Shown here: one piece after another, positions 10,600 to 20,520 of the stretch
Position numbering within the stretch: the stretch's first letter is position 1
Layout of the letters: each line of letters starts with the position of its first letter
Assembly (NCBI RefSeq): GCF_030269925.1
Contig: NC_085121.1
Coordinates: forward strand, 8,201,501 to 8,265,500
Source of the DNA: Bombyx mori
Taxonomy: Eukaryota > Arthropoda > Insecta > Lepidoptera > Bombycidae
DNA length: 64,000 nucleotides
Direction: 5' to 3'
Notes under the pieces: generated by a model
Told to the model about the DNA's origin: nothing
Seen by the model: only the letters and a program-made list of their open reading frames with translations
Database searches by the model: none
Translations under genes and position numbers: made by a program

Positions 10600-12998
10600 T
10601 ACTGTTGAACCACATCCATCGCCCCCTCCCTTTCACTGCTGCCCCCGCCCTCCGACACCGGCGCCGCAACGGGGATTACAGCGTTGGCCAGTGCTCCTCT
10701 GGCCAACCTTCTCTTTTGCCGGCGCTTTGATCTCCGGCGCCGGTTTCGTTCGGTGTTGTTACCGGACGGGAAACACGCCTTGCCTCCCGCTCGGTGGTTT
10801 GCCCTGCGCCCGGCCGCAGCGCACAGAGCGCAGTGCGGGGTGGCCGTGCAGGACGCTGCTTTGTGGCCCGGCTGGCCGCAACGGAAACAAAGACCGCTGC
10901 GGTCAACCGAGCTGGTGCACCTAGCGAGGCCGTGCCCCGTGCTAAAACATCGGAGGCATCGCCAGGCACGTGGTTCTTGGAGACGCACGTGGGCCGCTAT
11001 CCAGCCCACGCGCAGTCTCCCCGGATCCCCCGTCGATCTTCCCGGTGGAGGGGTGGCCAAGGAAGTGGCCGCCTCCACAGGGCAGCGCGCCCACGCCGAT
11101 CTGGCCCCGGAGTACCCTGAGCGAAGTTCGCCCACGGTCACGCTCTCCGGAGCACATCCCCCCTGGGCGGCTATCGCGGCTGCCACCTCTTCCTTGGTGG
11201 CGCAGTCGTCCAGGCCGGTGATCCTAATCTCGGCCATCCTCACCGGCCTGTGCACGCGCACCTCTTCCTCCGGCAATGCCACGCGGAGCGTCGCCACTAG
11301 TTTGTCCGCGATGCCAGAACTATCGGCACCGGGACACTCCAGCATTTTCGCCCCATTGGCGGTGTGCCGGAAGCGTAGACCTTCCTCTGCCCCGATTTCG
11401 GTCAAGTTTACAGCTGCACGCGCCCGGGCCATCACCTCATTATAGGTGAGGCCCTTTTCGGCAGCGGCCGGCAGCAAAGTCACTACCACGGCAGCCGACC
11501 CCGCTGCGCGCGGCTTCTTCCTTTTGTTTTTCTTTTTGCCAACGGCCGGTGCTCGACCCTCGCGGGGAGCAGTCACGGCCGCCAGCGCTGTGTTTCGGGA
11601 TGTAGCGGTCGGCGCTCGACCCCCTCGGGGAGCTGCCAGAGCTGCTATCTGTCGCCGTGCTGTGGTGCCCCGCTTCACCACTTCTGTCCAGCCCTCGTCC
11701 ATGCTTAACGGGGGCGGAGGAAGGGGGCGAGGCTGTGGTTGGGATCGCGGGCCGGGATTCTGGGCACCCGCACCTCTGATATTCCGGCCTCCACGTCGTG
11801 CCACCCTTGCGGATGGGGCAGGAGTGGAAGTCGGCTGGGCGGCCTGATCCCGTAAAGCGGTCGTGGCTGTTGGTGCCGGGACGCCATCTCCGGAACCAAT
11901 CGAGGAGCGGAGCATCTCCTCGAGGCCGGCAAAGTGTTTGCGGACCTCAACCGCCACCGCCCGCGAGATGCAGGCCGCCATTTCCTCTCTGCTTGGCGGC
12001 TCTGCAGGCCTGGGCCGCGGCAGCGCCGGCCACTCGTCTATCATCCTCGCCAGTGGCGAACGGATGTCTTCAGCCTGCGCTGGCGCAGGCCTTAACCTTC
12101 CTCTTTGTACGGATGCAGGGGTGGCCGATATTTGGGGAGGCGGCGCAGGCCTCAACTCAACCCTCCGCGGGGGGTGAGGGAGCGCGGGAGTAGGCACTCG
12201 TGGAACAGGGGCCACAGAAGTAGGCGCTGGCATGGGCGCCGCCACACTCATCACGGGTCGTGAGGGCACGCTGGTATCCATCTTCCTCGCGGGAGGCCCA
12301 GAGTGTGCCAGCGCAGGCATCGGCGACAAGGGAGTCCCCTCTTGCAAGACGGGGGAGTTCCTCAGAATGCGACTCTCCATAGAGTCCAGCTGCGCGACGA
12401 GTTTGGACATGGTGGGGATCAACTTTGTCCTAACCATAGCCGCTCCCTCCCGGAGCCTTTTCCGGTAGCTGCTGCCTGGCTCGGCGCCCTTGGCAGCCAC
12501 GGTCGACAGCAGCTTAGCCAGATTGACCAGCGCAAGGTCGAGGTCGCGGAATGCCTCGTCCCCGCTAGCCAGGGACGCGGCCGACGTCGACATCGACTCC
12601 ACCGACGTCGCTGGTGACACTGCGCCCCTCCTCCTTACTGGTGCCCACTGGGGAGCGGGCATCGTCTCTTTCTTTGCGGCAGGCCCCGCAACCACCGGAG
12701 CCACCTCCTCGATGGCCATCGTCTTTTCCGGCACCTCGGTGCTGGAGGATGACGCGCCGCCGTCGTCGGACGTTGATAGTGGGGTCTTCCTTCGCCCCCT
12801 TTTTTTCCCCACCGATGGTCTGGTGGGGTTGACCGCACCCGAGTCGCTGGCGAGCGCAGAGCGCATCGAGCCGGCGATCGGGGAGCGCCTCAGTTCGACG
12901 GGAATTCCGCTGCCCGTCGCACAGCCTCCTTCATCCTGGCAATTGTTGCCCCCCCCCAGAATACGTGGGGCAGCGTGCTTCCACTGAGGTGGAAGCAC
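10599..12998 (-). CDS. R1-clade LINE ORF1: Gag-like nucleic-acid-binding protein, 799 aa
   Basis: The N-terminal half is rich in Pro, Ala and Ser and looks disordered. A Lys-rich patch (GKKKNKRKKPRAAG) precedes the conserved central region. The C-terminus has three zinc knuckles: CLRCFSTGHGLARC, CFRCGQPGHKAASC and a third beginning CALCAAAG. The first two are canonical C-x2-C-x4-H-x4-C. ORF1 proteins of this clade bind element RNA and assemble the ribonucleoprotein. I take the start at 12998 because it is the first in-frame ATG of a long frame; an internal start is possible. The stop overlaps the ORF2 start. Confidence 0.85.
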   Translation of the reverse strand: MLPPQWKHAAPRILGGGNNCQDEGGCATGSGIPVELRRSPIAGSMRSALASDSGAVNPTRPSVGKKRGRRKTPLSTSDDGGASSSSTEVPEKTMAIEEVAPVVAGPAAKKETMPAPQWAPVRRRGAVSPATSVESMSTSAASLASGDEAFRDLDLALVNLAKLLSTVAAKGAEPGSSYRKRLREGAAMVRTKLIPTMSKLVAQLDSMESRILRNSPVLQEGTPLSPMPALAHSGPPARKMDTSVPSRPVMSVAAPMPAPTSVAPVPRVPTPALPHPPRRVELRPAPPPQISATPASVQRGRLRPAPAQAEDIRSPLARMIDEWPALPRPRPAEPPSREEMAACISRAVAVEVRKHFAGLEEMLRSSIGSGDGVPAPTATTALRDQAAQPTSTPAPSARVARRGGRNIRGAGAQNPGPRSQPQPRPLPPPPLSMDEGWTEVVKRGTTARRQIAALAAPRGGRAPTATSRNTALAAVTAPREGRAPAVGKKKNKRKKPRAAGSAAVVVTLLPAAAEKGLTYNEVMARARAAVNLTEIGAEEGLRFRHTANGAKMLECPGADSSGIADKLVATLRVALPEEEVRVHRPVRMAEIRITGLDDCATKEEVAAAIAAQGGCAPESVTVGELRSGYSGARSAWARCPVEAATSLATPPPGRSTGDPGRLRVGWIAAHVRLQEPRAWRCLRCFSTGHGLARCTSSVDRSGLCFRCGQPGHKAASCTATPHCALCAAAGRRANHRAGGKACFPSGNNTERNRRRRSKRRQKRRLARGALANAVIPVAAPVSEGGGSSEREGAMDVVQQ

Positions 12999-13665
12999 GG
13001 AGGGATTCTCCGCCCGACTCGCGGGCGGTACCCTCCTGGGGTACTAACTTTGTACAATTGTCCATCATTTCTATTTATTCCTTTTTTATTAACCAGGGGT
13101 TTGGTCCCCTGGGATCTACGACACCCTCGGGACTGGAAACCCTCCAGCCATACATCCCATCGCCGGGTGTCGAGCTTGAGATTGGGGCATTTTTGAAGAG
13201 GTTTGCGTCCTCGCGGCTCCGACCAGTAAAGGCAGGAGCCCCCGCTTCCCATGACTGGGGTTTACGGTTTGGCCGACGGTGGCCGAGGCCTGTCCGTCGC
13301 CCACAACGCGGTGTGGAGCCACGCCGGCGAGCCGGTACCTCCCTTATCTGGAAGGCTTTCCCCTGTAACCGAAGCCGGGGACATGGCAACCCGCAGCCGG
13401 AAAACACAAAAGTGCCGCCGGCTCATCAAGCTCCCGAGAGCCAACCCCTCATCCCCTGAATGCCTCCCTTTGCCAGTGCAAAGGGCATGGGGAGAGAGTC
13501 CCTCGCTCTCTCTCAAGGAGCACCCGCTGTATACGGAGGCAACCAAGGAGAGCTGGGCGCAGTTCTCTTGGTCGCGGCGTCCCACACAGATTCCTCTGCA
13601 CGCGATTTTAGGGACGCACGCTTAAGCCCCACCGCCACGACAAGGCGGAACTACATTCGGTGGGG
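12999..13665 (-). promoter_or_regulatory. 5' UTR and presumed internal promoter region of the R1-clade LINE
   Basis: This non-coding, GC-rich stretch lies between the 12-bp target duplication at 13666 and ORF1. Elements of this clade are transcribed from a downstream pol II promoter at their 5' end. I infer that role from position only and did not identify a core motif. Several short antisense ORFs here look like composition artefacts. Confidence 0.5.
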
Positions 13666-13815
13666 CTATTTAGCCCTATCAGGATGTGCTCCGTGAGGCG
13701 GTGCACTTGTTGTACGCACGAGTGTTTAGCGCGGAATCCGAACTGTTCGTCTATGAGAATTTTGTTCGCGGTAACAAAGTCCCAGAGGCGTTTCCTAAGG
13801 AGGAATATTGTAATG
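13666..13815 (-). mobile_element. Jockey-like LINE, 5' portion of the split copy
   Basis: The second target duplication (13666-13677) is followed on the minus strand by RT coding sequence reading RLWDFVTANKILIDEQ, then FGFRAKHSCVQQVHRL, then TEHILIG. Joined in order across the insertion it runs straight into the RT sequence at 6940 with no missing residues. Recognisable homology fades near 13815. Confidence 0.8.
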
Positions 13816-13977
13816 GTCGACTAAAAATACCAAACTCGAGTAAGTTTGGGAGGAATGCTCGAGCATCATCGGATGAGTTAAGAGTGGAGGACTATTTGAC
13901 GAAACGTCTAAAGATACGGGCACCAGTGTAACGTGATGCGATAATACTGTGTTCAATTCCCGTGGGCAGATTCAACC

Positions 13978-14177
13978 TTTTTTCCTATCTATACTTGACA
14001 GGCTATCTCAACGTAACCTAACAAGTAGGTGAGCTCAAGACGCTCAAACCTGATGACGTTATTAACACTAACCCTAGCAAGAGCATTGCTTCGCAGAATC
14101 TACCGCCGTATCGGAAACGCGACCCACTGAGAAGATCCGGCGACAAACTCAGTGGGCTGTATCAGTATCTGTGGGTA
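13978..14177 (-). repeat. 5'-truncated Jockey-like LINE 3' UTR fragment
   Basis: It starts with a T run (13978-13983, poly(A) on minus) and matches the 3' UTR at 5610-5830, including ACCCTAGCAAGAGCA, GGAAACGCGACCCACTGAG and AACTCAGTGGGCTGTATC. Truncation is at about 14177. Further relatives lie at 47440-47640 and 59705-59898. Confidence 0.7.
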
Positions 14178-14700
14178 AGATTCGACCAAAATTAGTAAAG
14201 AAACACGTAATTTACAAGTGTTTACTAATGACTTCCATAAGAAGGAATAACATCGTATAAATTATCGATGTCGATTAAACAATCAGTTTCATGTCAAGTA
14301 GTTATTTTAAGCCATAATAGAGGTATAATAAAACTTAAACTCACTCAGAAAGAGGTTTTATTCTGTTTTTAAACGGATTATTGTATCCTTTCCACCAAAA
14401 TAATACGAGTACTTCGAAGCAGAAGTAGGCAATTATTTAGAATGAGTTGAAATGAAATAATAATATCTTATTACCACAATATTTGTAGCATTTAATTAGT
14501 GGCGTCTATTGTTTTGAAGCTTTGAGATGTTGTAATTAATGCATATACATATTTGAAATTTCCATTTTAATGTATGTGCTTAGATGTGTGCGTTGTTTCT
14601 TGGGAATGCCTGTAAAGTAGGTAGGTACATGTAAGTTAGTACATATATTATTTATAACGTATTTCTTTTAAGTTATTAATATTAGGTACTTCCCCTTTTA
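14178..14700. other. AT-rich sequence, nothing recognised
   Basis: No exon or repeat was identified. The sequence is simple AT-rich DNA leading to the truncated end of the RTE-type LINE. Confidence 0.45.
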
Positions 14701-16938
14701 CACACTCTTCTTTTACTCGCAAGGCGAAGGAGTCTGGCGGTCTAGTGAAAGAAACTTTATGAAATCGGAGTCACCTTTCCTTTTTACAAGTAGTAGAGCG
14801 CAAAGGAGGATCGAAGTAACAGATAGGGCAAAGTTTACTGCGGCGTTCGAACGGAAATGGACAGAGTGGACTGACGTTAATCACAATGAGGCTACACCGG
14901 AAATGTTATGGAGCAAGGCTAAACACCTCATTCAAAATGCAGTAATAGAGTCCAAACCAATATCGGAAATGCGCAAACGCCAACACTGGATGACCGATGG
15001 TACGCTCGCCCTAATTGAAGAGAGACGTCGAAAGAAAGCTCAAGGCATAGACACGAACAAACTGAATGTATTGTCTGCCAATATTCAGGCCAGCTGCAGA
15101 CGAGATCATAACTCTCATCTTCGTAACATTTGTGAAGAGGTCGAAAAACATGCTATGAAGCATGAATCTAGAGATCTCTACCACAAAATACGGTTCATTA
15201 CCAAATCACTGCCATCTAAGACCTGGGCTATTGTAAATGATAAAAACGAACTGATAACAGAGTTGGATCAAATCTCTGAAACATGGAAGAGTTACTGTCA
15301 ATCGTTATTCCAGGATCCACAGTCACGGCAATTTACAAGTACAGACCCAAACGATGAGGACTTGGAGCCAAGCATTCTCCTGTCTGAGGTTAGGGCTGCT
15401 ATAAAACACCTCAAAAACAGGAAAGCGACTGGTAGAGATGCAATTCCTATTGAAACAATAAAAGCCTTAGGAGAACGCGGTGACCACATATTTCATAAGA
15501 TATGCAACAGGGTATGGCAGACGGGAGTTTGGCCGTCGGAATGGACACATACCGTGTTTACTCCCCTGCATAAAAAGGGCTCTACGAAGAAATGTAACAA
15601 CTATCGTCTAATTGCTCTTACATCACATTCTAGCAAAATTATGTTACATATTCTGAATGAGCGATTAAAAACCTATCTGTCCAAAGAGATTGCTCCGGAA
15701 CAGGCCGGTTTCGTGAGGGGGAAAGGCACTCGGGAACAAATTTTCATCGTACGTCAGATAATTGAGAAAGCAAGAGAATTCAACAGGCCGACATACATTT
15801 GTTTTGTTGACTTCTCCAAAGCATTTGACTCGGTGAAATGGCCTGTTTTGTGGAGGACCTTACTGGATCTGGGGACACCGAAACATCTTGTGCACCTACT
15901 GAGACGCTTATATGAGAATGGTACGGCCTCGGTGCGCGCGGATGACGTTCTCTCTGATAACTTCCATCCAAGTGCTGGGGTTCGCCAAGGTTGCATTGTA
16001 TCGCCGCTCTTATTCAATGCGTACACAGAAATCATAATGCGCATCACTTTGGAGAACTGGACAGATGGTGTAGCAATTGGGGGGTATAGGATTGCAAACT
16101 TGCGATACGCGGATGATACCACTTTGTTTGCAACTGATGCGCAATGCTTGGGGGAGTTACTGTCGAGGATGGAACGTGTGAGCCTTGAGTTTGGATTAAA
16201 GATTAACCGCAGTAAGACCAAGGTGATGATTGTCGATCGCGCTATGAATAACTCGCCGGACGTGACTCAAATAGCGGGTTGCGACGTGGTCCAGTCCTAC
16301 ATATACCTTGGGGCGTTAATCTCAAATAATGGCGGATGCATGGACGAAATCAGAAGGCGCATGGCTATCACGAGGTCGGCGATGGACGGGCTGAGGAAAG
16401 TATGGAGAAATAGAAACATAACCAAAACCACAAAGATCAGGCTCGTTAGAACACTAATATTCTCTATATTTCTATACGCTGCTGAGACGTGGACCGTGCG
16501 AGACGTGGAAAGGAAGAAAATAGACGCTCTGGAAATGTGGTGCTGGAGAAGAATGCTTGGAGTTTCGTGGACCGACTTTCGTACAAATGTCTCGATACTT
16601 CAGGAACTCGGCATCAAGCAGCGTCTATTTGGTATAGTACAGTCTCGAATGGTGAATTTCTTCGGACACGTTTCGCGACGAGATGGCCGGTCCATAGAAC
16701 GCCTCGTTGTACAGGGAAGCGTTGATGGTACAAGACCGCGCGGGAGGCCACCAATGCGGTGGACCGACCAAATTAAAACTGCAGTGGGAGGTCCCCTAAA
16801 TGAGTGCAGTAGAATGGCCTCGAGCAGGGAGAGATGGCGCGACATCGTGAGACGCATCAAGTCTGCCCCTTCCAACACTACATGACGATCACGACCACTC
16901 TGTCAAGAGTGACACGACTGAGAAGAAGAAGAAGAAGA
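14701..16938 (+). mobile_element. 5'-truncated RTE-type LINE with a GAA-repeat tail
   Basis: The element consists of the reverse-transcriptase part of an RTE-like ORF, a short 3' UTR (16886-16920) and a simple-sequence tail (GAA)n at about 16921-16938, instead of poly(A). The in-frame sequence just upstream of the first ATG (14702-14758) continues open, but no endonuclease domain is present, so the 5' third is missing. I could not find a clear target duplication. Confidence 0.75.
14759..16885 (+). CDS. RTE-type reverse transcriptase, 708 aa, lacking the endonuclease
   Basis: The frame is open to a TGA at 16883. Recognisable blocks in order are: RKATGRDAIPIETIKALG; TPLHKKGSTKKCNNYR; EQAGFVRGKGTREQIF; CFVDFSKAFDSVKW; SAGVRQGCIVSPLLFN; RYADDTTLFATDAQ (catalytic Y450-A-D-D453); YIYLGALISNNGG; and a C-terminal region with AAETWTVRD and RRMLGVSWTDFRTN. 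The last block, with GRPPMRWTDQIKT, is typical of RTE-type LINE C-termini. An ancestral ORF of this type begins with an apurinic endonuclease, which is absent, so this copy cannot nick targets on its own. The RT frame is intact, which implies a fairly recent insertion. The annotated ATG is simply the first in the truncated frame. Confidence 0.85.
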   Translation: MKSESPFLFTSSRAQRRIEVTDRAKFTAAFERKWTEWTDVNHNEATPEMLWSKAKHLIQNAVIESKPISEMRKRQHWMTDGTLALIEERRRKKAQGIDTNKLNVLSANIQASCRRDHNSHLRNICEEVEKHAMKHESRDLYHKIRFITKSLPSKTWAIVNDKNELITELDQISETWKSYCQSLFQDPQSRQFTSTDPNDEDLEPSILLSEVRAAIKHLKNRKATGRDAIPIETIKALGERGDHIFHKICNRVWQTGVWPSEWTHTVFTPLHKKGSTKKCNNYRLIALTSHSSKIMLHILNERLKTYLSKEIAPEQAGFVRGKGTREQIFIVRQIIEKAREFNRPTYICFVDFSKAFDSVKWPVLWRTLLDLGTPKHLVHLLRRLYENGTASVRADDVLSDNFHPSAGVRQGCIVSPLLFNAYTEIIMRITLENWTDGVAIGGYRIANLRYADDTTLFATDAQCLGELLSRMERVSLEFGLKINRSKTKVMIVDRAMNNSPDVTQIAGCDVVQSYIYLGALISNNGGCMDEIRRRMAITRSAMDGLRKVWRNRNITKTTKIRLVRTLIFSIFLYAAETWTVRDVERKKIDALEMWCWRRMLGVSWTDFRTNVSILQELGIKQRLFGIVQSRMVNFFGHVSRRDGRSIERLVVQGSVDGTRPRGRPPMRWTDQIKTAVGGPLNECSRMASSRERWRDIVRRIKSAPSNTT

Positions 16939-18587
16939 TTACTATTTGTTTCTCTCCTAGTGCATGCTGCTTAATGTTTTTATTCATTTTATTATCTAAA
17001 ATTAAACCTAATTCCCAAGCTTTGGAATCATTGAATTTATTTAATAAGTAGCTATTAAAGTTGGACGTCAAAAGTGTCACCTTAACGAAAATATCATGAC
17101 CGGAAATATTAAATACCCTTGCTTTGCTACGAGGACGCCGTACAAGATTCATAACAAAAGATTTTACATGTTGTTCATGACAGTTAAATTATCGATACGA
17201 TAATGATAGTAAAAATACAAACGAAAAACGCGTGCGACTCGAACGGTTGAGTGCTTACAAAAATATACCATGACATCATGGTGTGGGAAAGAGACGGACT
17301 TTTACGTTCGCGCTCGCACACAACACGATTTTATTTTACATATCAATGCATTTACTTCATTCTTATTCGACTATAAAGTTACGATGATATCGTATTATGC
17401 GATATTCAGTTTAGGAAATTATAAAAAATATACATCTAATTCATATTCACTTATTAAGCTGGATATTTTATTTCTTGAGAGTGGACATAATTAATTTCCG
17501 CTTGAATAACATTTTTTTTACGATTTTGTCAATTTAGACATTTAGGAATAGTGAGGTCATAGTAACGAAATTAGCTATTATAATGAACGCCTTGTAGCCG
17601 TCATGTGTCCTCCTTAAATCGTATCGTTAACTTCTGACTCATATTCTATGCGTTCCTGTTCTTTTTTTCGTTAATTAGATAGTAATTATTAAGTACCACG
17701 AAGTAAAATGTCAGGTGTGAAACTGTTTTTTGGGTCAACAAACCGCCACAATATCGCTTCCGCTTACAATAATAAATATTGGATACGTTTATATCCCGTT
17801 TAGAATTTTCTCGTATTCATGGTGCATTTGGATCCGAATTTATTTCTTGTGCAATTTTAAGCACACTTCATATTTTGTCAGACGCAACCATTGAGTTTAA
17901 GTGTGAGTATGGTACTTGGATTTCAAGAATACCTATTAATTACACAAATATTTTTTAATATCATAATTGTAATTCAATTTTTTTTGTAAATACCATGTTA
18001 ATCACCTAAAAAAATTACAATTTTGAATTTTCACTTCAGTTTATAATTTATACCAGGCCATGACCCATGTCATGCATATTGTAAAACATATTGGTATTTA
18101 ACTCTCAATATCATTAGCAGGTCGAAGAGTACAGCGTTAACACAATAGATACTTAATGTCATATTCAATACAGTCGGTTCTGGAATGCACTCTTTATTTA
18201 AGGTATTAATGATCAGTAATACATATTGACAAAATAATTATAATTGATTTAGGCCCGTCCGCGACATTAAATATTCAAGAGGTGCAGAATGAACCGTAGT
18301 AAATCAACAATTGGCGTAGCGGCGTAATTAGCTACATCACCTCTACCCTGCGACCTGGGTAAACAAGTCACCATGATGTCATGCTGATGTTGTTGACCCA
18401 ACGACGAGCTATGCTAGCGTTCGCCGCTCATCATCAAACAACACGTGACGGCATAATATGACGATTTTGTAATGCATATTCTTTATATTACGAGTTTTGC
18501 GACTACCAAGCATTTACTTTAAATCATAAGACGCACTCATACTGACACTAATACAGTTTGATACCAAAGTTCTTGTGAAATGCTCTT
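16939..18587. other. AT-rich intergenic sequence, nothing recognised
   Basis: Short ORFs near 17270-17494 have no domain and AT-driven composition. No splice-flanked exon or repeat boundary was seen. Confidence 0.5.
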
Positions 18588-18695
18588 GCCGTTCTAACTA
18601 TACTGAGACCTTAGAACATTTATATGGACTCCAGTAACCACTTAACACCAGGTGGGCTGTGAGCTCGTCCACCAATCAAAGCAATAAAAAAAAAA
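18588..18695 (+). repeat. 5'-truncated Bm1-type SINE
   Basis: It contains CTAACTATACTGAGACCTTAG, then CAGTAACCACTTAACACCAG, then GTGAGCTCGTCCACC, and ends in AAGCAATAAAAAAAAAA. Only the 3' quarter of the family is present. Confidence 0.75.
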
Positions 18696-18837
18696 GTGTG
18701 TGTGTCCGCTCCGACGCACGACTGGAGTTTACTGGATATAAATATAAATTTGTGTCAGTTGAATACAGTAAAATATGCATTTATTAAAAAAGCTTTATTA
18801 ATAAATGATTTGTAGCGGGTTATATTCGGGTATCAAC

Positions 18838-18915
18838 CCACTAACAGTTGATACGTTCAGGAATCGAACCCGAACGGCGTCCGGCCACAAGCAAAACGAT
18901 GTCGGTAAATTAAAC
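18838..18915 (-). repeat. possible tRNA-derived SINE head fragment
   Basis: On the minus strand a B-box-like phrase (GGGTTCGATTCCTGAACG) occurs without a convincing A-box or tRNA fold. It is probably a SINE scrap and is not a tRNA gene. Confidence 0.3.
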
Positions 18916-19019
18916 GAAACAATACGAGAAATAGTTCTATATTACGACAACACGATACACTACAGATTATTAACAAATTAACGAGACACAAAACAAACGA
19001 CTAACAAATATATGAAAAT

Positions 19020-19170
19020 ACAATAATGAGAGAAACGCGCGATCAGTACGAGGCTTTGTGGCGGACTGCCGGCGCAGCAGCCCGGCGTCACCTGCGATAA
19101 CGCGGCCGCGCGTTGGCTCCTGATTGGCGCGCGCACGCATCACCATGGCCAATCAGGCGCATAACGCATT
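19020..19170. promoter_or_regulatory. GC-rich, promoter-like island with paired inverted CCAAT boxes
   Basis: The local sequence is strongly CpG-rich (GCGGCCGCGCG) in otherwise AT-rich DNA. CCTGATTGGC at 19119-19128 and its exact reverse complement GCCAATCAGG at 19148-19157 form a 10-bp inverted pair inside a longer imperfect palindrome (19110-19167). A TATATA-like phrase lies at 19232-19238. On the minus strand an ATG at about 19152 opens a short frame, MAMVMRARANQEPTRGRVIA, up to a CAG/GTGACG donor-like site. Promoter function is inferred only from these features. Confidence 0.35.
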
Positions 19171-19279
19171 TCGTGTGACATGCTATACTCTCTAGTACGA
19201 TTTTGGTCCCCATAATTTTCATACCCCGGGCCTATATATGTAAATCGATTCTTAAGGAGTAAACTCCAAAAAATGACTC

Positions 19280-19351
19280 CTCTAGTGAAAAAAGAACACG
19301 ACCACAAACATTTTACTCTAGTGAAAAAAGAACACGACCACAAACATTTTA
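19280..19351. repeat. perfect 36-bp tandem duplication
   Basis: Units 19280-19315 and 19316-19351 are identical, each beginning CTCTAGTGAAAAAAGAACAC and ending CAAACATTTTA. There are only two copies and no coding context. Confidence 0.85.
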
Positions 19352-20188
19352 TGCAACTTATAACAGATTATTTTATTTATACGTTTAAGGTAAACTCCGA
19401 ACTAGCAAATTTTTTTTTTTTAATTATATCATTCGTAATAAACGGCTAAATTATTCTTGAGGGACGGACAGGTATAATATTATATAGCATTCATTTTCTG
19501 ACTGAAATCTAAATACAAGCAAAACCAGTTTAGCAGTTTGACGAAACATAAATTTTATAAAGTAAACATGAGTCAAGATTACATCTGGATTGTCTATGAG
19601 GTACGGTATCTGTTAGCAACAATACGATAAAAGTGAAGCACGGTCCAGTGGAATCGCAAAGCATTTATTAAAAAGCACCACAATACTTCGGAAGAGATCA
19701 AAAAACAGATTTACAATTTGAGCTTGAATAAACGATCATTTTATCTACAGATACACGTAACGAAAATTATAAGATTTTAGTTTTGCGGCCACTGAGCGAA
19801 TCCTTTCTTTTGAGAGTGAAGTTGCGGCGCATTATGAAGTGTAGTATCTGATGCCTAATCATTCCATCTTAAATCCTAATACACATAATAATGTTGCGTA
19901 AATTCCGTAGCAGTAAGAGCAAGTCAACAATTTACGGTAAGTACCTATCCGAGAAACAACAAAATTACGTGTTACTCTTCTTTTGTAATATCTGAACGTA
20001 AAACTGGACACCTGACGACAATATAACGGGGTTCGGACGAGATATTTTAAATTAATCCTTTCGTGAAGTTCGTTTTGCGAAGTCAGTGAAAGGCTTTCTA
20101 TCTAAAAACAAATAAGTACATAATATTTTACTGCTTATTTAACTAATTGCTTTATTTTTTTACCAAAAATACAATGGGATAAACTTAC

Positions 20189-20520
20189 CTTGCCAAAGTG
20201 CCTTTCAATTTGATCATTCCATTTTGCTTATTCGACTTGTGAGCATCGATGATGTCCCGAGGTGGATCCGACTGCTCGAACGTCGCGGCGACACATGGCG
20301 GCGCTGGACACATAACGGATTCCATGCGACACGTGATTGCCGTTCGCTTAGGAGGCGTGATGCGCGGATACGTGTGATGTCGGGAGTCACTCGTCGTACT
20401 GGCATCTGTAGTACGTCTTTGCTTCGGCAAAGTTCTTGCGCATATTGCACTCGCTGCATTCTTTAAATGGGTCCTGAACCTGCTGTTGTTACCAGACACA
20501 CTTAAGATCGCACCCTCCAT
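20189..20520 (-). CDS. candidate first coding exon of an unidentified minus-strand gene
   Basis: An ATG at 20520 opens a 110-codon frame (MEGAILSVSGNNSRFRTHL...) that runs exactly to a strong splice donor, GCAAG/GTAAGT, at 20188. The peptide is Ser/Thr/Pro/Arg-rich (KQRRTTDASTTSDSRHH, PRITPPKRTA) and looks disordered, with a basic end (MIKLKGTLA). I recognise no domain. GC content is above that of the flanks. Continuation exons would lie below 20185, possibly outside the window. It could also be a chance ORF; the donor match and the length are the main support. Confidence 0.4.

Larger units (their letters stand above)
6944..13665 (-). mobile_element. full-length R1-clade (SART-like) non-LTR retrotransposon
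   Basis: The element is 6.7 kb. It begins with a GC-rich 5' UTR of about 670 bp (13665 to 12999), continues with ORF1 (12998-10599) and ORF2 (10599-7417), and has a 3' UTR of about 460 bp ending in a 15-16 nt poly(A) (T run at 6943-6958). A 12-bp target duplication flanks it. Both ORFs are open and base composition is far more GC-rich than the surroundings. Domain order, size and the TAATG overlap resemble SART1 of silkworm, which normally sits in telomeric TTAGG repeats. This copy lies in another LINE and no TTAGG repeats are present. The exact family (SART, TRAS or another R1-clade member) is not settled by eye. Confidence 0.85.

Noticed and set aside
10684..11445. 253-aa plus-strand ORF
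   Set aside because: Antisense shadow of LINE ORF1 and its zinc-knuckle region.
6930..13680. Telomeric insertion of a SART element
   Set aside because: No TTAGG or CCTAA array flanks the element; both flanks are Jockey-like LINE sequence.
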